DNA of 64,000 nt from Pseudanabaena mucicola str. Chao 1806 (GCF_030323025.1 NZ_CP097329.1:1147001-1211000), one strand, 5' to 3'. Counted from the first letter of the stretch, positions 36,885 through 44,967 are shown. Notes: generated by a model from the sequence alone, not told the origin. Numbers and translations: made by a program.

Positions 36885-38387
36885 ATGTCATTACCGCCAA
36901 TCATTGAGCAGATGCTCTCGCCTGAGTTTTACGATCATCCTGTCACCAAGCCAATCCAGCTTTTGCAAACCCATATTTCTTTTATATTGCTCACAGGAAG
37001 CTATGCCTATAAGGTCAAGAAACCGATGAATTTTGGTTTCTTAGATTTTTCTACCTTAGAAAAGCGTAAATATTTCTGTGAGGAAGAACTACGGCTCAAC
37101 CGTCGTCTTGCACCTGAGCTTTATCTTTCTGTTCTATCGATTGTCGAAACCGATGGTAAATATCGCTTTGATCAAACAGGCACAGGTCTACCTGTGGAAT
37201 ATGCGATCTTGATGCCAGAATTTCCACAGGATGATTTATTAATTGAGATGTTTGCATCGGGGCGTTTGACGGCTGACCATGTAAAACAAATTGGTGAGCA
37301 GCTAGCAGCATTTCATCAACAGGCGGCGACTAATGACTATATCAATACTTTTGGGACAGCCGAAGCAGTTCGGGCTGTGGCAAATGACAACTATGCTTCT
37401 ACTGAGAAATACATTGGCATTGCTCAAACCGAAGAACAGCTAGCACAAACCCGAACCTATACGGAAAATTTCTTTGCTGAAAATGCTGATTTATTTAGCG
37501 ATCGCATTGCTAAGGGTAAAGTTCGCGAGTGTCATGGTGATGTCCACTTAAAAAATATCTGTCTCTATCAGGACAAAATCCAAATTTTTGATTGTATTGA
37601 ATTTAATGAGCCATTCCGTAATAGTGATGTACTCTACGATGCTGCTTTTCTGTTAATGGATTTACAATTTCGTGGCAGAAGGGATCTCGCTAATATTTTT
37701 CTAAATATCTATTTAGAGCGAACGGGGGATTATGAAGGAGCAGTGCTGCTACCACTACATTGCAGCATGAGAGCCTATATTCGTGCCAAAGTGACATCGT
37801 TCCTCCTCGATGATTCCAATATTCCTGCGGATGTAAAGGCGGCTGCTCAAACGGAAGCAGCGGCATATTACAAACTTGCTTGGGAATATACACAACCTAA
37901 ACAGGGCAAAGTAATCATCATGTCAGGTGTATCTGGCTCTGGTAAAAGTACAACCGCTAGAGCGATCGCCTCTGAGCAAGATGCCATTTATCTGCGATCA
38001 GATGCTATCCGTAAACAGATTGCAGGCATTGGTTTAATGGAGCGTGGCAGTGATGATATTTACTCGCCAGAAATGACTGCAAAAACCTATAGCAGATTAG
38101 CTGAGTTAGGTTCTCTATTAGCTAGTAAAGGCTTTACGGTGATTCTCGATGCTAAATATGATCGCATTAGTCTACGCAGTCAAGCGATCGCTGCTGCCCA
38201 AGCTCAAAACATCCCCGTAGAAATCATCTACTGCACTGCGCCTGTGGCAGTTTTAGAGCAACGTTTACGCGATCGCGCTGCGGCAAACAACGACATTGCT
38301 GATGCCACGGTCGAGATATTAGCCAGTCAACAAGCTAACTTTGAAGACTTCACGGCTGAGGAGTTAGTTTTTGTGAAGAAATCCTAG
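36885..38387 (+). CDS. Two-domain protein: APH-like phosphotransferase and P-loop kinase
   Basis: About 500 residues from MSLPPIIEQMLSPEFYDHP. The N-terminal half is an aminoglycoside-phosphotransferase-like fold (COG2187) with HGDVHLKNICLY near 215 and IFDCIEFNEPFRNSDVLYD. The C-terminal half is an AAA/zeta-type P-loop kinase (COG0645) with Walker A GVSGSGKSTTA near 346 and LRSDAIRKQIAG. This fused form is common in bacteria but its substrate is unknown; it is not evidence for antibiotic resistance. The start at 36885 is preferred because a longer frame begins inside the upstream terminator stem. Confidence 0.87.
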   Translation: MSLPPIIEQMLSPEFYDHPVTKPIQLLQTHISFILLTGSYAYKVKKPMNFGFLDFSTLEKRKYFCEEELRLNRRLAPELYLSVLSIVETDGKYRFDQTGTGLPVEYAILMPEFPQDDLLIEMFASGRLTADHVKQIGEQLAAFHQQAATNDYINTFGTAEAVRAVANDNYASTEKYIGIAQTEEQLAQTRTYTENFFAENADLFSDRIAKGKVRECHGDVHLKNICLYQDKIQIFDCIEFNEPFRNSDVLYDAAFLLMDLQFRGRRDLANIFLNIYLERTGDYEGAVLLPLHCSMRAYIRAKVTSFLLDDSNIPADVKAAAQTEAAAYYKLAWEYTQPKQGKVIIMSGVSGSGKSTTARAIASEQDAIYLRSDAIRKQIAGIGLMERGSDDIYSPEMTAKTYSRLAELGSLLASKGFTVILDAKYDRISLRSQAIAAAQAQNIPVEIIYCTAPVAVLEQRLRDRAAANNDIADATVEILASQQANFEDFTAEELVFVKKS

Positions 38388-38399
38388 CGATCATTTTTA

Positions 38400-38478
38400 G
38401 GTAGTGCTGCAAAGAAATATTTTAGTAATTGTGCTGCGGGCGCTTCGCGCCCACAACACAATTACATTGCATAATTGC
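38400..38478. repeat. Family C palindromic element
   Basis: GGTAGTGCTGCAAAGAAATA left end, GTGCTGCGGGCGCTTCGCGC centre, ATTGCATAATTGC right end; it begins 13 bp after the kinase-fusion stop. Confidence 0.78.
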
Positions 38479-38642
38479 TGCGCTTCCATTTCAAGCCCAA
38501 TCTAGCATACCTGTAAAGCCTCGAAAATAGTTTCTTGCCCATTTTGAAGTCGTCGAGACTGTGATTACAAAAATCAAAGAAATTAATCTTAACCAATTTC
38601 GCTATGATCCTGAAACAGCATCTCTCGTGAGAGTGTAAATTA

Positions 38643-39833
38643 ATGTTAATTCGATTGTTCAAATTCCAAGATAGCGATCGCATCGCTCAGCTATTTCATA
38701 ATACTGTGCATGAGGTGAATATTCGTGACTATTCCCTTGCACAGGTAGGAGATTGGGCTCCTGATGACCTCCATTTCACCAAATGGACAGAAGACTGCAC
38801 GAATAGTTTTACCTATGTTGCTGAAGAGAATGACGAAATTATTGGTTTTGCCCAGTTAGAAGCCAATGGTCATATTGACTGTTTCTTTTGTCATAAGGAC
38901 TATCAGCGCCGTGGGGTAGGGACGCGACTATATCGAGTGATCGAGGCAAAGGCTCTAGAACTGAAAATAGAACGCTTATTTGTGGAAGTTAGCATTACAG
39001 CGAGAGCATTTTTTAAGAGTCGTGGATTTGCCATAGTGAAAGAGCAGCAAATATCCTGCCGAGGTCAAAAGCTCACTAATTTTTCGATGGAAAAGTATCT
39101 AAGCAACTATCTAAAGCAGAATTCAGGCAGAAATCAATTTGTCGTGGCAACTTTCTATCATTTTGCCAAATTAGTAGATTATCAGGAAATGCGAACACCA
39201 ATTAAGGATTTTGGCGATCGCCACGAACTTAAAGGGGTAATTTTATTAGCACAGGAAGGAATTAATTCCACCATTGCAGGTAGTCGAGAAGGAATTGACT
39301 CTCTGTTAAGTTATCTGCGTTCCGATCCGCGTTTACAAAATTTGGAACATAAAGAAACTTACTGTGATGTCATTCCCTATAACAAATTGCGAGTAAAACT
39401 CAAAAAAGAATTAGTAAAATTTGCAGTGTTTGGGATCGATCCTAGTAAAGAGGTTGGAACCTACGTCGATCCCAAGAATTGGAATGTATTAATTTCTGAT
39501 CCTGAAGTTATCGTTATTGATACGCGCAACATTTACGAAGTGGAATTTGGTACTTTTAAAGGAGCAATCAATCCTAATATCGACTTTTTTCATGATTTCC
39601 CCAAGTATGTTGAGGAAAATTTAAGTACTAACAAGCAGCAAAAAATTGCCATGTTCTGCACAGGGGGCATCCGTTGTGAGAAGGCAAGTGCCTATATGTT
39701 GTCTCAAGGATTTGATCAGGTTTACCAACTCAAAGGAGGAATTCTCAAATATTTAGCAGAAGTTCCTAGCGAAGAAAGCCTCTGGGAAGGAGAATGCTTT
39801 GTCTTTGATGATCGCATTGTGACTAAGGGATAA
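38643..39833 (+). CDS. Fusion of GNAT acetyltransferase and TrhO (rhodanese-type tRNA U34 hydroxylase)
   Basis: A 396-residue protein. Residues 1 to about 150 are a GNAT domain (LIRLFKFQDSDRIAQLF; acetyl-CoA loop CHKDYQRRGVGTRLYRV). From about 160 it is a complete TrhO/YceA: NQFVVATFYHFAKLVDYQEM, KGVILLAQEGINSTIAGS, the rhodanese segment VIDTRNIYEVEFGTFKGA and the catalytic Cys in MFCTGGIRCEKA (near 340). TrhO hydroxylates wobble uridine 34 in certain tRNAs. TrhO is normally a stand-alone protein. The GNAT partner suggests a further acylation step, or simply an unrelated fused activity. One uninterrupted frame; start ATG at 38643. Confidence 0.9.
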   Translation: MLIRLFKFQDSDRIAQLFHNTVHEVNIRDYSLAQVGDWAPDDLHFTKWTEDCTNSFTYVAEENDEIIGFAQLEANGHIDCFFCHKDYQRRGVGTRLYRVIEAKALELKIERLFVEVSITARAFFKSRGFAIVKEQQISCRGQKLTNFSMEKYLSNYLKQNSGRNQFVVATFYHFAKLVDYQEMRTPIKDFGDRHELKGVILLAQEGINSTIAGSREGIDSLLSYLRSDPRLQNLEHKETYCDVIPYNKLRVKLKKELVKFAVFGIDPSKEVGTYVDPKNWNVLISDPEVIVIDTRNIYEVEFGTFKGAINPNIDFFHDFPKYVEENLSTNKQQKIAMFCTGGIRCEKASAYMLSQGFDQVYQLKGGILKYLAEVPSEESLWEGECFVFDDRIVTKG

Positions 39834-39849
39834 TTAATATCCAAAATAA

Positions 39850-39961
39850 TTAGGACTAATGCAAAATAAACAAGAACTCAAGAACATCTTTAATCAAACT
39901 TTTTTAACAGGTTTAAGCTTTCAGCCCGTAATTTATTTCAGGGATATTGCGTAAGTCCTAA
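39850..39961. repeat. Family A element with altered interior
   Basis: TTAGGACTAATGCAAAATAA left end and TTGCGTAAGTCCTAA-type right end (to 39961). The centre lacks the usual GC-rich palindrome. Confidence 0.6.
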
Positions 39962-39973
39962 TTTCGTTAAAAT

Positions 39974-40603
39974 CTAAAGCTTTAATGCAAGGGTCAAACC
40001 GTCGGAAACGGGCAATAGCGATAGAGAAATCCTTTGATCTTGATGTAACTTCTCATTGAGGGCGTGAATTGCTAAAGTGTCAGCATCTTGAAACTCTGGA
40101 TCAATTACTCGTCCACTCCACAAAACATTATCGATCGCAATTAAACCACCTTTCCGCACTAACTGTAGCGATCGCTCGTAGTAGCCATCATAATTCTCTT
40201 TATCGGCATCAATGAAGGCAAAATCAAAGGTGTTTGCTTGACCTTCGGCAAGTATGCGATCGAGGGTCTGAATTGCAGGTGCGATATACAAATCAATTTT
40301 ATGAGCAACTTCTGCCTTTTCCCAATAGCGTCTAGCAATGCTGGTATATTCTTCGCTCACATCACAGGCGATTACTTTCCCATCTTCAGGTAATGCAAGG
40401 GCAACAGAAAGAGAACTATAACCTGTAAAGAAGATGATAAAAATGGCGATCGCCAAAACAATGCCGCTTTTGGCTAAGACGATTAGGCTATTAAATTGCA
40501 ATGCGAGGGATGAAGTTAAACCCAAGATAAGAGCAAAGCTATTAACTCGGCGCAGAAATGGAATAACATTGATGGCGATCGCCTCAAAACGCGATCCAAT
40601 CAA
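39974..40603 (-). CDS. Chimeric class I O-methyltransferase with membrane N-terminus (motif I lost)
   Basis: A 209-residue protein. From FTGYSSLSVALALPEDGKVIA (shortened: TGYSSLSVALALPEDG) onward it is a caffeoyl-CoA-type O-methyltransferase: ACDVSEEYTSIARRYW, FDFAFIDADKENYDGYYE, GGLIAIDNVLWSGRV. The usual first 60 residues, including the SAM motif I acidic residue (LEIGTFTGYSS in relatives), are missing. In their place are two hydrophobic segments (FALILGLTSSLALQFNSLIV and SGIVLAIAIFIIFF). A HIP1 site lies close to the junction (about 40446). It is probably a rearranged gene with doubtful SAM binding, or a membrane-tethered variant. Confidence 0.7.
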   Translation of the reverse strand: MIGSRFEAIAINVIPFLRRVNSFALILGLTSSLALQFNSLIVLAKSGIVLAIAIFIIFFTGYSSLSVALALPEDGKVIACDVSEEYTSIARRYWEKAEVAHKIDLYIAPAIQTLDRILAEGQANTFDFAFIDADKENYDGYYERSLQLVRKGGLIAIDNVLWSGRVIDPEFQDADTLAIHALNEKLHQDQRISLSLLPVSDGLTLALKL

Positions 40604-40676
40604 TAATAGAAGTCTAGTTGTTGGACTAGATTGGGATTGAGACTAGATAATAATTCATTCATAGAGAATTAGGAAT

Positions 40677-40763
40677 TAGGCTTGAGTTAGATGTGGTGCG
40701 GGCTTCGTCCGCACCACATCTAACTCAAGCCTAATAAATTCGTTCGGTTTGCGTAAGTCCTAA
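40677..40763. repeat. Family A element with perfect 57-bp palindrome
   Basis: TAGGCTTGAGTTAGATGTGG through its exact complement CCACATCTAACTCAAGCCTA, followed by the right end GCGTAAGTCCTAA. The left TTAGGACTTACGC end is missing. Confidence 0.82.
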
Positions 40764-40775
40764 GAATTAAGGAAT

Positions 40776-41426
40776 TTATGATTTGAGGGAAATCAATGGA
40801 AGGATATCTTTGGGAGAATGAGCAATAACATCAGCACCATGTTTTTTTAACTCTTCTATGGAGCCATAGCCATAGGTGACTCCGATCACAAAAACTTGAT
40901 TCTGCTTTGCGCCAATCACATCATGGCAGCGATCGCCGATCATCACAGTTGCTTTTGCATCAAGGTTTTCTGTTTGCAAAACATGGCGAATCAATTCACC
41001 TTTCATGCTGCGTGTGCCGTCTAATTCACTGCCATAAATGCCATCAAAGAGAGCGGATAACTGAAAATGCTCGATAATCCGCTTCGCATATATATATGGT
41101 TTAGAAGTTGCTACATAGGTTTGATAGCCTTCTGCACGCATGGAGACTATTACTTCGGGGATTTCTGGATAAAGCTCATTTTCAAATAAGCCAATCGTTG
41201 AAAAGCGATCGCGATATAAAGAAATTGCTTGATTAATCAAAGCCTTAACTTCGGTATCTAGAAGTTTTGCAAAACTTGCGCTCAATGGTGGACCAATACA
41301 CCACAGCAATTCATCGGTAGCTGGTGGTTCCATGCCAAGTTGGGCGATCGCATATTGAATGCAGGTCGTAATACCAATCTTCGGATCAGTAAGAGTTCCA
41401 TCGAGATCGAATAAAATTGCTGTCAT
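40776..41426 (-). CDS. HAD-family hydrolase (phosphoglycolate-phosphatase-like)
   Basis: A 216-residue protein with HAD motif I ILFDLDGTLTDP (nucleophile Asp), motif II-type YVATSKPYIYAK, the conserved Lys region and motif IV MIGDRCHDVIGAKQN. The cap domain (about 15-85) is alpha-helical (C1). It belongs with the Gph/YjjG-like group, which hydrolyses small phosphate esters; phosphoglycolate (photorespiration) is possible but not provable. The ATG overlaps the TAA of the preceding decayed peroxidase-like gene by one base (TAATG), so they were one operon. Confidence 0.9.
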   Translation of the reverse strand: MTAILFDLDGTLTDPKIGITTCIQYAIAQLGMEPPATDELLWCIGPPLSASFAKLLDTEVKALINQAISLYRDRFSTIGLFENELYPEIPEVIVSMRAEGYQTYVATSKPYIYAKRIIEHFQLSALFDGIYGSELDGTRSMKGELIRHVLQTENLDAKATVMIGDRCHDVIGAKQNQVFVIGVTYGYGSIEELKKHGADVIAHSPKDILPLISLKS

Positions 41427-41818
41427 TAGATTTTGAATTGCTCATCGACGGGAATTTGATAGCCAGTCACAAGGCGATTAGTGGCATTTGCGGTTGCGAC
41501 GATCAATAGTAATTCACCGCATACTTTTTCGACCAATCCTTTAGCACGGGCGGCGGTGGTATGAGACGCAATACGCTATTCATAGCCATTGGTGACGCTA
41601 ACAGCGATGTAAATCAATTCCCTTGTTAAGGGATCAATATCACCTTCACCGCCTATGACTTCCTTGAGGGTTGCCCATGTACGACAGAAAGTGGGTGGAT
41701 AATTGGCAAGAGCTTTCCAGAAATTGTTGATGTATTCAGTTTGGCGGGTGGCGCGAATATCATCGTAGACTGCGCGTACTTTGTTGCTAGCAGTTCCGAA
41801 TTCGATCAGGTTCGTCAT
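41426..41818 (-). pseudogene. Carboxymuconolactone decarboxylase/AhpD-like gene, inactivated
   Basis: The first 80 codons read as a CMD/AhpD-type protein (IEFGTASNKVRAVYDDI, LTRELIYIAVSVTNGYE) and stop at a TAG (41576-41578). The same frame then continues SHTTAARAKGLVEKVCGELL ... VATANATNRLVTGYQIPVDE to a stop at 41426, matching the usual C-terminus. In relatives the break point carries the redox motif NGCEYCIHSH; here both Cys codons and the His are replaced (NGYE-stop-RIASH). So the active site was lost and the gene is decaying. It forms an operon with the HAD hydrolase. Confidence 0.85.
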
Positions 41819-42206
41819 AGATGCAAACTCAATGGATTAGTTAAACTTGATTAAGGTCAGCCTTTTACTTTTATCATACGTTTCCAAAAAAATCGGTCTT
41901 CACGGAGACATCTGAGGTAGTTGACGCACCCTCTGATTTTGCGATGTTGACTTGTGGCTTTGCTATTGTGTCTATGCATCTGTAGAGGAAGTAATAATAG
42001 ATCTTTCAGGTTATTGAAAAATGAGTATTGATGCAAAATTCCAATTACAGGACAAAAAAATTAAAAATACAATACCAAAATACTCCGAAATCATTACTAG
42101 GCAAAGATTTTAGATTAATATCCTTAAGTCCTTGCTGAGAGTGTCTTACCAGTCTCTTTTCCTGTTCTTAGATGCCATAGCATACTGCATAGGATTTTAC
42201 AAATCC
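41819..42206. other. Intergenic stretch, nothing recognised
   Basis: 388 bp between the divergent decayed CMD gene and the TnpB relic. I see no gene, palindrome family or RNA feature here that I can support. It may include the left flank of the original IS605-type element. Confidence 0.4.
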
Positions 42207-42464
42207 ATGTTAGTCCTAGAGGTAAAACTAAAAAGCAAAACAGAACATTACGCACTCATTGATGCTGCGATTCTACAATCTCAAACTAATCGGTTCGCGT
42301 GACTTTAACTTCTATCAGATTGAGCAGATTAAACGTATCAGACTAGAAAAACGGGCTGATGGTTACTATGTTCAATTTTGTGTTGATGTTGATAGACGGG
42401 AAGAAGTTGAACCATCAAAAACTACTATCGGTCTAGATGTTGGTCTAAGTTACATCTACACTTA

Positions 42465-42555
42465 TATAGCAATCTTAAATGGTTTGTGGAAGCGCACCCT
42501 GAAGGGGTGCGCTTCCACAAACCCAAAAATCTATAAAAGATTTAGGACTGCTGTA
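42465..42555. mobile_element. Family E MITE inserted in tnpB relic
   Basis: Ends TATAGCAATCTTAAAT and TTTAGGACTGCTGTA are inverted repeats. The centre is a perfect stem TTTGTGGAAGCGCACC / GGTGCGCTTCCACAAA. Removing it rejoins the TnpB reading SYIYT...SNGQTIENPR-like sequence, and a TA sits at each end, as expected of Tc1/IS630-type target duplication. Confidence 0.85.
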
Positions 42556-42775
42556 GTAATGGTCAAACTATTGAAAATCCACGTCATCATAGAAAGTCAG
42601 AGCATCAGCTTAAGTCGAGTAGTGATGCAATCTGGTCTATGTTTCGTGATTGGGTTGAGTATCTTGTCAAGGTGTTTGGTAAGGTAACGGTTGCAGTGCG
42701 GTCTCAATACACAAGCCAAAACTGCTCAAACCGCCGTAAGCAAGTTGTCAAAATATTGAGTCAGCTTACTCATCA

Positions 42776-42925
42776 CTGATGTTACGTGGAAGTTTCTAAG
42801 ACCCTCACCCCTAGCCCCTCTCCCATTAAGGGAGAGGGGAACAAGAAATTAGTCTAGCTCCCCCTCTCCCATCAAGGGAGAGGGGGCAGGGGGGTGAGGG
42901 TGATATTTGTTCCACGTAACATCAG
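42776..42925. mobile_element. Family D MITE inserted in tnpB relic
   Basis: Exact-looking reverse complement of 35713-35862 (same 150-bp length, same CTGATGTTACGTGGAA ends). It sits between the two zinc-knuckle halves of the tnpB relic (after LTH, before RCGHCG). The identity of the copies suggests a recent move. Confidence 0.9.
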
Positions 42926-43003
42926 TCATCGCTGTGGGCATTGTGGTACAGTAATAGATCGTGACCACAATGCGGCTCTGACAAATCAACTAGTAGAGAA
43001 CAT

Positions 43004-43702
43004 ATGCTTACTATTCGCAAATCAGAAGAAAGAGGACATGCTAATCATGGGTGGCTCGATAGCTATCACACCTTCTCTTTTGCAAATTACTACGATCCGC
43101 AGCATATGGCGTTTCGTTCACTACGCGTAATTAATCAAGATCTAATTGCAGGTGGTAGGGGATTTGGCACGCATCCCCATCGTGATATGGAAATCATTAC
43201 CTATATGCTAGATGGAGCATTAGAACATAAGGACAGCATGGGCAATGGTTCAATAATTCATGTTGGTGATGTGCAAAGAATGAGTGCAGGTAGTGGAATT
43301 ACCCATAGTGAGTTTAATCTTTCAGCGACAGAAACTGCCCATTTATTGCAAATCTGGATTTTGCCTAATCAACGAGATATCACACCCAGCTATGAGCAGG
43401 TTTCCTTCTCTCAGGAAGAGAAGTTAAATCAGTTAAGACTGATTGCCTCTCCTGATGGACGTGATCGCTCTGTGAAGATTCATCAAAATGCCTATATATA
43501 TGCATCAATCATCGAAGATGGTGCAGAGGTAACGCATAGTGTCAATCCTAACCGCTATGCATGGATACAGGTAGCAAGAGGGAATGTGTTAGTTAGCGAT
43601 CGCTTGCTCCATGATGGCGATGCAATTTCTAGCGATCAAGCTGGCGATTTGAAAATTATTAGTCAAGGTAATGCCGAAATTCTCGTTTTCGACTTGGCAT
43701 AA
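43004..43702 (+). CDS. Pirin-family bicupin protein
   Basis: A 232-residue protein. The N-terminal cupin has the pirin metal ligands: GTHPHRDMEIITYMLDGALEHKD region (two His), then MSAGSGITHSEFN (His and Glu). The C-terminal cupin is less conserved. Some pirins are quercetin 2,3-dioxygenases, others act as redox-sensitive regulators; the function here is not decided. The ATG at 43004 lies directly after the tnpB relic, so its upstream control region was replaced by mobile DNA. Confidence 0.92.
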   Translation: MLTIRKSEERGHANHGWLDSYHTFSFANYYDPQHMAFRSLRVINQDLIAGGRGFGTHPHRDMEIITYMLDGALEHKDSMGNGSIIHVGDVQRMSAGSGITHSEFNLSATETAHLLQIWILPNQRDITPSYEQVSFSQEEKLNQLRLIASPDGRDRSVKIHQNAYIYASIIEDGAEVTHSVNPNRYAWIQVARGNVLVSDRLLHDGDAISSDQAGDLKIISQGNAEILVFDLA

Positions 43703-43708
43703 AGAAAC

Positions 43709-43740
43709 TAAGATGAGGATGTTGCGCCACTCCTCATCTT
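43709..43740. terminator. Bidirectional terminator
   Basis: AAGATGAGGA and TCCTCATCTT form a 10-bp stem around TGTTGCGCCAC between convergent pirin and VanW genes; it overlaps the last base pairs of the VanW stop. Confidence 0.72.
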
Positions 43741-44530
43741 AAGTCTTGAAATAGGGCTGATAATGGCTCATAGCTTGATAATCAAGCTGCCATACAGATG
43801 ATGGCTCTAACTCATGTTTGATGTAGCGCGAAGTTTGCACCACCCAACCCGATAGATATTGAGGATCGGGAAGATGGATCTGATCAATAATCTGAGACTC
43901 AACTTTAACTTGCCAAGGTTTTGGTGTAGAACCCCATAGGCTAGATTCAACTTTGCCCTCTTGTTCTAATACGCGAAATCTTAGTTGTAAGGGAATGGAA
44001 CTATGATTACGAACTATTAAGTCTTTGTAACCATAAGCTACGGCAGCATCTTGCCCCAATGTGTAAAACCTTGATTCTCCATAGGCATCGATGCTATGGC
44101 AATGTCTTTCTAAAACCTGACAGCCAGCATAAAGCAATGTATTAAAAATATTGGTAGCAACTAAACATAAGCCACCACCTACATCAGTAAGCACTCGCCC
44201 ACGCACAAACACTGGAGCATCTCGAAATCCATTGGATTTGCTAGGATTACCAACGCGATCGCTAAAGCTGAAGATCTTATTAGGAGCAAGGTTCAGTCCA
44301 TCAATTCTTTGAGCAGCTAGTTGGAGGTTCCAAATTCGATTAGCTCTAATTTCTGCTGTACCTCGATCAGGAATTGGATTACTAGTTTCTATCCATTTAT
44401 GAGGATACTGATCTGTATCATAGTGATTCTGCTGTCTAGCATAGTAAAAAGGATATCCCTTAGCTAGAGATTTTGCATACTTTAGGCTATTGCGAATTGG
44501 CTTTTTAAAAGCGTGCCAGACTTGCTGCAT
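43739..44530 (-). CDS. VanW-family protein
   Basis: A 263-residue protein with the VanW domain: NRIWNLQLAAQRIDGL, NKIFSFSDRVGNPSKSNGF, DVGGGLCLVATNIFNTLLYAG and ERHCHSIDAYGESRFYTLGQDAAVAYG. VanW occurs in some vancomycin-resistance clusters but its function is unknown and most copies, like this one, are unrelated to resistance. An N-terminal basic stretch (FKKPIRNSLKYAKSLAKGYP) has no clear signal peptide. It is monocistronic. Confidence 0.88.
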   Translation of the reverse strand: MQQVWHAFKKPIRNSLKYAKSLAKGYPFYYARQQNHYDTDQYPHKWIETSNPIPDRGTAEIRANRIWNLQLAAQRIDGLNLAPNKIFSFSDRVGNPSKSNGFRDAPVFVRGRVLTDVGGGLCLVATNIFNTLLYAGCQVLERHCHSIDAYGESRFYTLGQDAAVAYGYKDLIVRNHSSIPLQLRFRVLEQEGKVESSLWGSTPKPWQVKVESQIIDQIHLPDPQYLSGWVVQTSRYIKHELEPSSVWQLDYQAMSHYQPYFKT

Positions 44531-44967
44531 ATTCTAAAATCTCATAGTTCTAAAATATGAGGATAGACTAAATCCTCAGCTAAAAATATAACTATTATCC
44601 AGTGTATTATAAAGAGAGAGAATGTTGGTAGAAAGCACCGCTATTCTTTTTTGGGGTTACAAGAGACGGCAGCTGTATTATTAATTTTCATATAAGTAGC
44701 TAAACATAAGTAAACTAAAAACCCAGAATTTTGTTCCGCACGCTAAGCGTGCGGAACAAAATTCTGGTTTGGGTTTTAATTAAGTAGAGCTACTTAATAG
44801 ATCGCCATAGATCGTCTATGATAAATCCCTAAAGTATTAAGATAATTCTTCTTTAAGTTCTGAGATACTTTGCAAAATGTTGGACAATCAACATGAAATC
44901 GTTACAATACTTGCAACGAGGTACTAAGTATACTTCGTATCAAAATATCTAGAGACCTGTAATAACT
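44531..44967. other. Divergent intergenic region
   Basis: 437 bp between the divergent VanW and MurG-like genes. It carries one family B hairpin (44693-44796). The remaining sequence should include both promoters; no gene or RNA element is recognised. Confidence 0.5.
44693..44796. repeat. Family B hairpin element
   Basis: TAAGTAGCTAAACATAAGTA left end, AGAGCTACTTA right end. The inner stem CAGAATTTTGTTCCGCACGC pairs with GCGTGCGGAACAAAATTCTG around TAA. Confidence 0.87.

Larger units (their letters stand above)
42207..43003 (+). pseudogene. tnpB: TnpB (IS200/IS605 family) pseudogene with two MITE insertions
   Basis: Pieces in order: MLVLEVKLKSKTEHYALIDA (N-terminus from 42207), a deletion, then IRLEKRADGYYVQFCVDV and KTTIGLDVGL (RuvC I Asp). 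A 91-bp family E element follows at 42465-42555, then HHRKSEHQLKSSSDAIWSMF, VEYLVKVFGKVTVAVRSQYT and NCSNRRKQ (degraded zinc finger). A 150-bp family D element is at 42776-42925, then CGHCGTVIDRDHNAAL (second zinc knuckle and RuvC III Asp). TnpB is an RNA-guided nuclease ancestral to Cas12. This copy is dead: internal deletions, frame breaks and two insertions. No tnpA is present. The 3' limit is approximate, just before the pirin start. Confidence 0.88.

Noticed and set aside
36885-38387. Aminoglycoside resistance gene
   Set aside because: The APH-like fold is fused to a P-loop kinase in a widespread family with unknown, probably metabolic substrates. Nothing points to drug resistance.
41819-42206. 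Possible structured RNA or riboswitch
   Set aside because: No stable conserved hairpin set or known motif could be traced by eye; nothing that can be supported.
42207-43003. Active TnpB with omega RNA
   Set aside because: Deletions, frame breaks and two insertions rule out an active nuclease, and no tnpA or clean right end is visible.
43739-44530. Vancomycin resistance role for VanW
   Set aside because: No vanHAX or vanRS genes are present; isolated VanW genes are common and of unknown function.
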